DNA of 38,586 nucleotides from Alcaligenaceae bacterium (lineage in GTDB: Bacteria > Pseudomonadota > Gammaproteobacteria > Burkholderiales > Burkholderiaceae_B), in assembly GCA_029268595.1 (NCBI GenBank), contig JAJUGB010000008.1, forward strand, positions 1 through 38,586. The letters run 5' to 3'. This document shows, in pieces, positions 26,206 to 33,082 of the stretch. The notes below the pieces were generated by a model. It saw only the letters and a list, made by a program, of their open reading frames with translations. It made no database searches and was not told the origin of the DNA. Position 1 is the stretch's first letter. Each line of letters starts with the position of its first letter. Made by a program: the position numbers and the translations under genes.

Positions 26206-26926
26206 ACCGCTATTACACGTTAGTGGATTGCAACGCCGGTTTGGAGGCCTCCGCGCCGTAGATGGCCTGTCGCTCGATATTCACCCAGGGGAAATCGTTG
26301 GCCTCCTAGGGCCGAACGGATCGGGCAAAACGACCGCCATCAATCTCATAAGTGGCGTCATTGCACCGGACCACGGATCAATCCGCCTGGAAGGGGTCGA
26401 ACTTGCCGGTAAACCGGCCCACGAGGTGGCACGGCGCGGTATCGGACGCACTTTCCAATTGGTCCGACTATTCAAAGATATGACGGTGCGCGAGAACATC
26501 GTCGCCGGCATGGCTTTCAAAGGGCCGGTACAGTTCGGTTCCGACGCAAATCGCCGCGCCGATGAGCTGTTGCAACGAGTCGGGCTTCCAGGCCAAGGAT
26601 GGCGTATGGCTGGCGATCTTACTTACATGGACCAGAAAAAAGTGGAACTTGCCCGTGCCCTTGCGGGAGAGCCCCGCCTATTGCTGCTGGACGAGTGGTT
26701 GGCAGGTCTTAATCCCACAGAGCTCTCCGATGCCATGCAGCTGGTGGCCTCATTACGCCAGGATCTTTCCATACTTATGGTCGAACATGTGCTTGAGGCA
26801 GTGCGTGCGCTGTGCGACCGCTGTGTTGTCATGACGGCGGGGGCACCAATCAGCCACGGTACACCCGAAGATGTGCTGTCAGACCCACTGGTCATACGCG
26901 CTTATATCGGAGAAGACGATGCTTGA
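26198..26926 (+). CDS. ABC transporter ATP-binding protein, LivG-like, with degenerate signature motif
   Basis: A 242-aa ATPase. Walker A is GPNGSGKTT (38-46) and Walker B LLLLDE (161-166), with a switch His in MVEHV. The ABC signature, normally LSYGQQ or LAYGQQ in LivG, reads LTYMDQKK (141-148), and the D-loop region is DEWLAGL instead of DEPxAGL. ATG at 26198 follows GGAG and overlaps the LivM-like gene by 8 nt. It should pair with the LivF-like ATPase, whose signature is canonical, so at least one composite ATP site may be asymmetric. Confidence 0.87.
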   Translation: MTEPLLHVSGLQRRFGGLRAVDGLSLDIHPGEIVGLLGPNGSGKTTAINLISGVIAPDHGSIRLEGVELAGKPAHEVARRGIGRTFQLVRLFKDMTVRENIVAGMAFKGPVQFGSDANRRADELLQRVGLPGQGWRMAGDLTYMDQKKVELARALAGEPRLLLLDEWLAGLNPTELSDAMQLVASLRQDLSILMVEHVLEAVRALCDRCVVMTAGAPISHGTPEDVLSDPLVIRAYIGEDDA

Positions 26927-27626
26927 AATTAAACGCCTTAGCGCGTGGTATGGGCAACACAAGGCGCTGGATGACGTGACGTTGAATGTGGGACGCGGGG
27001 AAGTCGTCAGTGTGTTGGGCGCCAATGGCGCAGGTAAATCCACCCTGCTTAAATCTGTCGCAGGCCTCATGCCAGTATCAGTCGACTCGCGGATTGAACT
27101 TAATGGCTTGCGATTAAACGATCTATCTGACTTTGAACGGGTGGAGGCCGGCATCGCATTAGTTCCAGAGGGGCGCGGGGTTTTTGGAGAACTGACCGTT
27201 CGAGAAAACCTATACTTGGGCGCCTATCCCGCACGAGCCAGGGCCTCCGAGCACGACAACTTGAAACGGGTACTCGAATTATTTCCTCGCCTGCACGAAC
27301 GGCTCCGTCAAGCAGTTAAGACCATGAGCGGTGGCGAACAACAAATGGTGGCCATCGGCCGGGCACTGATGTCCCATCCGGACATTCTTCTGCTGGATGA
27401 GCCGTCGTTGGGATTATCGCCGTTGATGGTGTCGGAGCTATTCAAGGCCTTGCAGCGAGTACGCCAGGCTGGGGTCACCATATTGATGGTCGAGCAAAAT
27501 GCAAGGCGCAGCCTGAAGCTCTCGGACCGGGCTTACCTGGTTGAACAGGGACGCATTGCGGGTTCTGGTGTCGCTGTCGACCTGCTGCACGACCCCTCGG
27601 TGCAAAAGGCATACTTGGGCGGATAA
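26919..27626 (+). CDS. ABC transporter ATP-binding protein, LivF-like
   Basis: A 235-aa ATPase with Walker A GANGAGKST (34-42), canonical signature MSGGEQQ (136-142) and Walker B ILLLDEPSLGL (156-166). The stretch GIALVPEGRGVFGELTVRENL (78-98) is a hallmark of LivF. ATG at 26919 has GGAGAAG upstream and overlaps the LivG-like gene by 8 nt. It closes the five-gene transport operon and is convergent with the cupin gene. Confidence 0.9.
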   Translation: MLEIKRLSAWYGQHKALDDVTLNVGRGEVVSVLGANGAGKSTLLKSVAGLMPVSVDSRIELNGLRLNDLSDFERVEAGIALVPEGRGVFGELTVRENLYLGAYPARARASEHDNLKRVLELFPRLHERLRQAVKTMSGGEQQMVAIGRALMSHPDILLLDEPSLGLSPLMVSELFKALQRVRQAGVTILMVEQNARRSLKLSDRAYLVEQGRIAGSGVAVDLLHDPSVQKAYLGG

Positions 27627-27636
27627 GCCGCCCAAA

Positions 27637-27656
27637 GCTCAAAGAGTTCTTTGAGC
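27637..27656. terminator. Stem-loop between the convergent LivF-like and cupin genes
   Basis: The sequence GCTCAAAG-AGTT-CTTTGAGC has a perfect 8-bp stem and covers the last codons and stop of the cupin gene. No long T run follows on either strand, so it may be a weak bidirectional terminator or only coding-sequence symmetry. Confidence 0.35.
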
Positions 27657-28226
27657 GCCGATAAGCACAAAGAGCATGGTCGTTGTGGTATTGCTCTTGT
27701 TGCGCCAGCCGTGGCGGGCTCCGTTTTGAATTACCACGTCGTGCTTATGCAGATGGACCTCATCCTGCCCAAGGTCCAGCCATATTTCACCCTCGAGCAC
27801 GATGCCATAGTCCACGGTGTCGGTAGTATGCATGGCCGGATCGTCCGACTCGAAGGTTTGCGCAAGGCCAGGCACTTTACGCCCGACTTCTTCCCCAAAG
27901 CCGGGGCCATTAAAGCTAGGGTCGGCCATCTGGCTGTCCGGGGGAAAAGTGACAATCATAAAACTGGTGCCGCCCACGGGAGGCAGGAAACTAGCCGTTG
28001 CCGGCACCGGATCCTGAGCCAGCTCGGGCGAGCCCACTTGCGGTTGAGGGGGGGTCGTCCACAACAAGGTGTTGGAGAACTCGGGCCAGCTTTCGAATTG
28101 GCCCAGTCGACGCTCGTCACTGAGCACGGCCGGAACCCCGTTTTTGTTGCCGATAACCACACGCCGTACGGGTTTGGGGCCACTGGCTAGATCGGCGGGA
28201 GCGTTTGCAGCAGCGGTCAACGTCAT
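27639..28226 (-). CDS. Cupin-domain protein
   Basis: A 195-aa protein with a C-terminal cupin barrel (about 110-190). The VDYGIVLEGEIWLDLG strand pair, the following HKHDVVIQNGARHGWRN and a preceding His in AMHTTDTV look like the two cupin motifs with partial metal-binding histidines. The first 100 residues form an extra domain seen in cupins of aromatic and heterocyclic catabolic clusters. ATG at 28226 is supported by AGGAGA upstream. It could be a metal dioxygenase, decarboxylase or small-molecule sensor; the sequence does not decide. A promoter with an operator-like site lies upstream. Confidence 0.75.
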   Translation of the reverse strand: MTLTAAANAPADLASGPKPVRRVVIGNKNGVPAVLSDERRLGQFESWPEFSNTLLWTTPPQPQVGSPELAQDPVPATASFLPPVGGTSFMIVTFPPDSQMADPSFNGPGFGEEVGRKVPGLAQTFESDDPAMHTTDTVDYGIVLEGEIWLDLGQDEVHLHKHDVVIQNGARHGWRNKSNTTTTMLFVLIGAQRTL

Positions 28227-28271
28227 GAATGGGTCTCCTTTTGGTGGCACACGCGACCATGTGTCGCGCAT

Positions 28272-28284
28272 TTTTATGCGTAAT
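28272..28284. promoter_or_regulatory. Operator-like site over the cupin promoter
   Basis: TTTTATGCGTAAT resembles the TTTTATGCATAAA core found at 19021 and 20302. On the minus strand, TTAAAC (28297-28302), an 18-bp spacer and CATAAA (28273-28278) form a promoter for the cupin gene. The same -10 box and spacer length occur at the hydrolase operon promoter. The site is less symmetric than the other two. Confidence 0.45.
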
Positions 28285-28507
28285 CTGGCAGATTATGTTT
28301 AATCTTCACCCGACATGCCATCCATGAAAACCCTTCAAGCCGGGGCTGCCGATTCACTGGCCCGCGGAACTTGGGAGACTTGGGAGAATTTCTCGAAGGT
28401 TGATGCCGAAAAGCTTACTCACAAGAAGGTGAGCTTCTTCACTGCGGAAGCGAATGGGCGGCCTGTAAGCCCGTGCACTCGTGGATTTCCCTATGCATTA
28501 GGGCCAA

Positions 28508-28522
28508 TTTTATGCACTAAAC
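28508..28522. promoter_or_regulatory. Operator-like site upstream of the DUF1185 gene
   Basis: TTTTATGCACTAAAC matches the operator GTTTTATGCATAAAC apart from one inserted base in the right half. It lies 47 bp before the ATG at 28570. A second TATGCATTA lies just upstream (28492-28500), so two half-matching sites may be present. Confidence 0.4.
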
Positions 28523-28569
28523 TGATTCGCGTTTTGGCTAATTTCGCCGCGCCCACTTCCCAGTTCAAT

Positions 28570-29148
28570 ATGTCACTCATCGATATTCGAAAGCGCAGTC
28601 TCAACATCGAAACCATCTATCACGAGGGTGGGCCGCCGGCCGACACTCCCGTTAAAATCGCGGCCTCCATGGCGGTCATCCGCAACCCGTACGCAGGACG
28701 TTACGAGCCGGACCTCATGCCCTTCATGGCTGAATTGCGGCAGCTTGGAGCCGCCCTGGCAGAAGAACTGGTCGACACTCTGGGTGCGGACAATATAGAG
28801 GTGTACTCCAAAGCAGCCATAGTGGGCGTAAATGGCGAGCTCGAGCACGGGGCAGTATGGCACGAGGCCGGCGGATGGGCTTTGCGGGCCGCATTGGGCG
28901 AGCCGAAAGCCATCGTGCCGTCCGCCAAGGCAGTGGGGCACGCCGGATATCGCCTGGTAGTACCGCTGCACTACATTCATGCAGCGTATGTGCGCAGCCA
29001 CTTCACTATTGGGGAAGTCGGCATACAGGACGCGCCCCGGCCCAACGAAATCCTTTTTGCGCTATTGGCCGGCACTGGCGGCCGCATCCATGCCAGGCTG
29101 GGCGGATTAAGCAAGGAACAAGTATCCGTACACGACGGGCAACGATAA
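28570..29148 (+). CDS. Amino acid synthesis (DUF1185/AA_synth) family protein
   Basis: A 192-aa protein of the PF06684 family. The family start pattern (IRKRSLNIETIYHEGG, then MAVIRNPYAGRY) begins right after ATG at 28570, so this start is chosen although the frame is open to 28315. EVYSKAAIVG, EHGAVWHEAGGWALRAALG and TGGRIHARLGG are further conserved blocks. Family structures, as I recall, show a chorismate-mutase-like trimer fold, but no firm reaction is known. Here it sits with an FAD monooxygenase in a catabolic cluster, which argues for a catabolic role and against amino-acid synthesis. Confidence 0.85.
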   Translation: MSLIDIRKRSLNIETIYHEGGPPADTPVKIAASMAVIRNPYAGRYEPDLMPFMAELRQLGAALAEELVDTLGADNIEVYSKAAIVGVNGELEHGAVWHEAGGWALRAALGEPKAIVPSAKAVGHAGYRLVVPLHYIHAAYVRSHFTIGEVGIQDAPRPNEILFALLAGTGGRIHARLGGLSKEQVSVHDGQR

Positions 29149-29164
29149 ACCCGAGGATTCGCCC

Positions 29165-30859
29165 TTGACTATCTTCAATGTGATGCCAAACACGGACGAG
29201 GAAGCTCCTGCACAAGGAGTGAAGAAACCGGTCGGCCGGTCTGCGGCCCCTGATTCGGCCGAAGACCACAGTCCCCTGCGCTGTGACGTGCTGGTAGTGG
29301 GCTTGGGGCCTGTGGGTGCAATCCTGGCCTCCCTATTGGCCAGGCAAGGCATGCATGTGGCAGCCTTCGATAAGCTGCCCGACTTGTATCCCTTGCCTCG
29401 TGCAATCGGCCTGGATCACGAGGCCATGCGCCTCCTGCAACAACTTCAACTTATCGACCAGATAAGCCCGTATATAGCCCCTTACCGGGCTAGCGAGTAC
29501 CGAGGGGCCGACGGCCAGCCCATATTGCGACTTGATGCGGCTCCCGAACCTCACCCTCTGGGTTGGGTTCCCGGATATGTGTTCAATCAGCCCGCCCTCG
29601 AAAAATGCGTGCGTGGCTATCTGGCCTCTCTGCCCACCGCCCAAGTATTCACCGAAGCCGAAGTGCTGGACACAGGACAAGACGAAGCGGGTGTCTGGGC
29701 TGACGTCAAGTTCAAAGATGGGGGGCTCAAGCGCTATCACGCCTCTTACCTGGTCGCCTGCGATGGCGGCTCGAGTCCCATCCGAAAGCGCTTGCAGATT
29801 CCATTCGAAGACTTGGGGTTTGAAGAGTCATGGCTTGTCATTGACGCCATCGTTCCCGATGCCAAGCTCGCCGACCTGCCCCAAACCCAAGTGCAGTATT
29901 GCAACCCCGAGCGCCCCGCAACCTTTGTCGTCGGCCCGGGCAACCATCGACGCTGGGAGATCATGCTGCACGAAAGCGAAGCCGGCGAAACCTCCTGGCC
30001 TGACGACAAGCTATGGGCCATGCTCGACCGCTGGGTCAAGCCCGGAGAGATCCAGCTTTGGCGTTCGGCTGCGTACCGCTTTCATGGGTTGGTCGCCCAA
30101 CAATGGCAAGAGGGGCGCATTCTGCTCGCGGGCGACGCTGCCCATATGACGCCTCCGTTCATGGCTCAAGGCATGGTGCAGGGCTTGCGCGACGCACAAA
30201 ACTTGGCCTGGAAGTTGTTGCGCGTATTGCGCGGGCAGTCTCACCCTCGCCTGCTCACCAGCTATATGCACGAGCGTAGACCGCACACTATCCGCACAAC
30301 ACAGGCCACAATTGAATTGGGTCGCATCATCTGCGAGCGGGATCCGGATAAAGCACGCACTCGTGATCAAGAGCTGCTCGCTCGGCAGGGAGGTGTCGTG
30401 AAGACGTCGGTGCGTCAAAACCTGATCCCACCCCTGAGCGCAGGCTTGATCGACCTGAAGCGGCCAGGCCACGGCTGTCTTTTCCCGCAGCCACGCGTAT
30501 TCAGCCAGAACAAGGAAGTCCTGCTGGACGACCTGACAGGCAGTTGCTTCCGCCTGGCCGTCAGCGGCCCTTTGACGGACAACGACCTACAGAGGCTGGC
30601 GCCTTTGCTGCAACCGCTGGGGGCATGGCTGATACACCTGGGATCCGGTATAGAGCAGCCCGGAGTGCTGCACGTGCGCGAATGCGCATCGCTACTGGAA
30701 CCGTGGATGCAAGACCTGAATGCCCGCTTCGTACTGGTGCGACCAGATCACTACGTGTATGGCAGCGCCACCACCGTGGACGACGCGCTGCAAATGTTGG
30801 AAGACTTCAGCGGCCAGTTGTATCACTACCACAAGGCCGACCTCACAACTCATGTCTGA
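29165..30859 (+). CDS. MhpA-like FAD-dependent aromatic monooxygenase
   Basis: A 564-aa class A flavin hydroxylase resembling 3-(3-hydroxyphenyl)propionate hydroxylase. The FAD motif VVGLGPVGAILA (44-55), the CDG motif ACDGGSSPIRK (198-208) and the second FAD motif GDAAHMTPPFMAQGM (323-337) are intact. A C-terminal thioredoxin-like domain occupies about 440-560. TTG at 29165 is preferred because GAGG lies 10 nt upstream; the next ATG (29183) has none. The first 38 residues are a non-conserved extension. It would hydroxylate a phenolic or hydroxy-heteroaromatic ring to prepare it for cleavage. It follows the DUF1185 gene by 16 nt and is probably co-transcribed. Confidence 0.87.
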   Translation: MTIFNVMPNTDEEAPAQGVKKPVGRSAAPDSAEDHSPLRCDVLVVGLGPVGAILASLLARQGMHVAAFDKLPDLYPLPRAIGLDHEAMRLLQQLQLIDQISPYIAPYRASEYRGADGQPILRLDAAPEPHPLGWVPGYVFNQPALEKCVRGYLASLPTAQVFTEAEVLDTGQDEAGVWADVKFKDGGLKRYHASYLVACDGGSSPIRKRLQIPFEDLGFEESWLVIDAIVPDAKLADLPQTQVQYCNPERPATFVVGPGNHRRWEIMLHESEAGETSWPDDKLWAMLDRWVKPGEIQLWRSAAYRFHGLVAQQWQEGRILLAGDAAHMTPPFMAQGMVQGLRDAQNLAWKLLRVLRGQSHPRLLTSYMHERRPHTIRTTQATIELGRIICERDPDKARTRDQELLARQGGVVKTSVRQNLIPPLSAGLIDLKRPGHGCLFPQPRVFSQNKEVLLDDLTGSCFRLAVSGPLTDNDLQRLAPLLQPLGAWLIHLGSGIEQPGVLHVRECASLLEPWMQDLNARFVLVRPDHYVYGSATTVDDALQMLEDFSGQLYHYHKADLTTHV

Positions 30860-30955
30860 GGTGCTGCACTGCCAGTTTCTGCAGGCGGAGTGCCGGGTTT
30901 GGCGGTGGGGGCACCGAAGCTCAGAGAGCGGCGGGCCCACGCCGACTTGCCTTGC

Positions 30956-32821
30956 TTACTTACGACGCAGCTGACTGACGTCGCGTACAGCGCCCCGATC
31001 GGCAGATGTGGCCAGGGCCGCATACGCTTGCAGAGCTTGCGACACATAGCGCTCGCGGTCGACCGGTTGCCAGGCATCGCCTCCGCGCGCTTCCATTGCC
31101 TCACGACGAGCGGATAACTCTTGCTCGCTTATTGCGAGGTGGATCCGTCGATTCGGAATATCGATTTCGATAGTGTCGCCGTCTTGCACCAGGCCAATAG
31201 GCCCTCCCTCGGCCGCTTCGGGCGAAACGTGCCCTATGACCAATCCCGATGACCCGCCTGAGAAGCGGCCATCGGTAAGGAGCGCCGCGCTGGCCCCCAG
31301 ACCCATGGATTTCAGGTAGGAGGTGGGGTAAAGCATTTCCTGCATGCCCGGGCCGCCTTTGGGGCCTTCATAACGGATGATGACGACGTGGCCCGCCTGG
31401 ACATCGCCGCCCAATATGCCTTGCACCGCATCTTCCTGGCTTTCATACACCTTGGCGGTACCGGTGAATGTAAGGATACTTTCGTCAACGCCCGCGGTCT
31501 TCACTATGCAGCCCTTGGGCGCCACGTTTCCGTAGAGCACCGCCAAGCCGCCGTCTTGAGAATAGGCATGCTCCTTCGAACGAATACAGCCGTTGCGCCG
31601 ATCCACGTCCAGGTCGGGATAGTAGCGATCCTGACTGAATGCGACCTGGGTGGGAACGCCTCCGGGCGAAGCACGGTAAAAGTCCAGGACTTCGGAGCTG
31701 GCGTTGCCGCCATTGACGTCCCACTTTTCAATGGCTTGCGCCAAAGTGCCGCTATGGACGTTGCCCACATCAAGATTCAGTAAGCCGGCCCGACCCAGTT
31801 CGCCGAGAATGCCCATGATGCCGCCCGCCCGATGCACGTCTTCCATGTGGTACTTATTAGTGGCGGGCGCCACTTTACTCAAGCATGGAACCCGACGCGA
31901 GATGCGGTCGATGTCTGCCATGGTGAACTCCACCCCTGCCTCTTGGGCAGCGGCCAGCAAGTGCAGCACCGTATTGGTCGAGCCGCCCATTGCGACATCG
32001 AGGGTCATCGCGTTTTCGAAGGCTTCAAACGAAGCAATGCTGCGCGGCAACACCGAGGCATCGTCCTGCTCGTAATAGCGCTTGCATAACTCGACAATCA
32101 GTCGACCGGCGTTTTCAAAAAGGGAACGGCGCCGGGCGTGGGTGGCGACGAGGGAACCGTTGCCCGGCAGGGCCAGACCCAGCGCCTCGGTAAGGCAATT
32201 CATGGAGTTGGCCGTGAACATTCCCGAACACGAGCCACAGGTAGGACAGGCACTACGCTCGACCGTTGCCACTTCTTCGTCGCTAACTGCAACATCGGCG
32301 GCCTTCACCATGGCGTCGACAAGGTCGAGTTTCATCAGCACTTTCTGGCTGCCAGTTTCCAGCACCTTGCCCGCTTCCATGGGGCCACCGGAGACAAACA
32401 CCACCGGAATATTCAACCGCATGGCGGCCATCAGCATGCCTGGGGTGATTTTGTCGCAATTGGAGATGCACACCATCGCGTCCGCGCAATGCGCATTCAC
32501 CATGTACTCGACTGAATCCGCAATAAGTTCGCGCGAAGGCAGGGAATACAACATGCCGCCGTGACCCATGGCAATGCCGTCGTCCACAGCAATCGTGTTG
32601 AACTCTTTGGCGACGCCGCCGGCCGCTTCAATCTGGCGCGCCACCAATTGGCCCATGTCTTTCAGGTGCACATGCCCCGGCACAAATTGGGTAAACGAGT
32701 TGACCACGGCAATGATGGGCTTCTCGAAGTCGGCGTCCTGCATGCCCGTGGCACGCCAAAGCGCACGCGCACCGGCCATATTGCGGCCATGAGTGGACGT
32801 ACGGGAACGATATTGCGGCAT
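30956..32821 (-). CDS. ilvD: Dihydroxy-acid dehydratase, long E. coli-type
   Basis: A 621-aa dehydratase of branched-chain amino acid biosynthesis, close in length to E. coli IlvD (616 aa). The N-terminus [31 protein letters not shown] and [17 protein letters not shown] (cluster cysteines) and [19 protein letters not shown] are diagnostic. At the position of the third cysteine in the paralogue (STITPCN) it has FTQFVPGH, as in [4Fe-4S] enzymes. ATG at 32821. It is convergent with the monooxygenase, with a 96-bp gap, and appears to be a stand-alone gene. Confidence 0.93.
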   Translation of the reverse strand: MPQYRSRTSTHGRNMAGARALWRATGMQDADFEKPIIAVVNSFTQFVPGHVHLKDMGQLVARQIEAAGGVAKEFNTIAVDDGIAMGHGGMLYSLPSRELIADSVEYMVNAHCADAMVCISNCDKITPGMLMAAMRLNIPVVFVSGGPMEAGKVLETGSQKVLMKLDLVDAMVKAADVAVSDEEVATVERSACPTCGSCSGMFTANSMNCLTEALGLALPGNGSLVATHARRRSLFENAGRLIVELCKRYYEQDDASVLPRSIASFEAFENAMTLDVAMGGSTNTVLHLLAAAQEAGVEFTMADIDRISRRVPCLSKVAPATNKYHMEDVHRAGGIMGILGELGRAGLLNLDVGNVHSGTLAQAIEKWDVNGGNASSEVLDFYRASPGGVPTQVAFSQDRYYPDLDVDRRNGCIRSKEHAYSQDGGLAVLYGNVAPKGCIVKTAGVDESILTFTGTAKVYESQEDAVQGILGGDVQAGHVVIIRYEGPKGGPGMQEMLYPTSYLKSMGLGASAALLTDGRFSGGSSGLVIGHVSPEAAEGGPIGLVQDGDTIEIDIPNRRIHLAISEQELSARREAMEARGGDAWQPVDRERYVSQALQAYAALATSADRGAVRDVSQLRRK

Positions 32822-32875
32822 TTGTATTCTCGAAAAAAAGGGATGCGAACGTAACCCTTTATGTTAGCAAGATTC

Positions 32876-32903
32876 GGGGGCGCCAAGTGCATGAGGCGCC
32901 CCC
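32876..32903. other. GC-rich stem-loop downstream of the small transporter subunit gene
   Basis: GGGGGCGCC and GGCGCCCCC form a perfect 9-bp stem around a 10-nt loop, 38 bp after the stop of the 43-aa gene (minus strand) and 54 bp upstream of ilvD. No T run follows in the minus direction, so termination is possible but not of the classical form. Confidence 0.4.
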
Positions 32904-32941
32904 GTGCAGACAGGTTGGCCGGCCCAACCCAGCGCGCAAGC

Positions 32942-33073
32942 CTACAGCATCTCTTCACCGGTTTTACGAGAGTGTCGAATGTCGCGGACCAGACTGACGA
33001 TTAACAAGGCCAGGATACCCAGCGACAGCACCGGCCAAGCCAGAATATATGCAGTAAGAATAATTGCATTCAT
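32942..33073 (-). CDS. 43-aa membrane peptide, putative transporter small subunit
   Basis: ATG at 33073 is preceded by AAGGAG and starts 9 nt after the stop of the symporter gene. Translation gives one membrane helix (about residues 4-28, AIILTAYILAWPVLSLGILA followed by LLIVSLV) and a short charged cytoplasmic tail (RDIRHSRKTGEEML). Tiny one-helix proteins of this pattern sit behind sodium/solute symporters in Alcaligenaceae and relatives and are annotated as putative transporter small subunits. The strong ribosome site, tight spacing and clean helix make it a real gene despite its size. Its function in the complex is unknown. Confidence 0.8.
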   Translation of the reverse strand: MNAIILTAYILAWPVLSLGILALLIVSLVRDIRHSRKTGEEML

Positions 33074-33082
33074 GTTGACTCC

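Larger units (their letters stand above)
28227..28569. other. 343-bp divergent regulatory region between the cupin and DUF1185 genes
   Basis: The plus-strand frame from 28315 stays open through this stretch, but I treat it as non-coding because the DUF1185 family N-terminus begins at 28570. It contains operator-like sites at 28272-28284 and 28508-28522. AT-rich patches around both fit promoters for the two divergent genes. I see no RNA gene. Confidence 0.55.

Noticed and set aside
28315-28569. N-terminal extension of the DUF1185 gene by 85 codons
   Set aside because: The DUF1185 family start falls exactly at 28570. The upstream stretch contains operator-like sites and AT-rich promoter-like sequence and lacks recognisable protein motifs.
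32876-32903. Classical rho-independent terminator for the symporter operon
   Set aside because: The stem is perfect and GC-rich, but no T run follows it in the direction of transcription, so it is listed only as a stem-loop.
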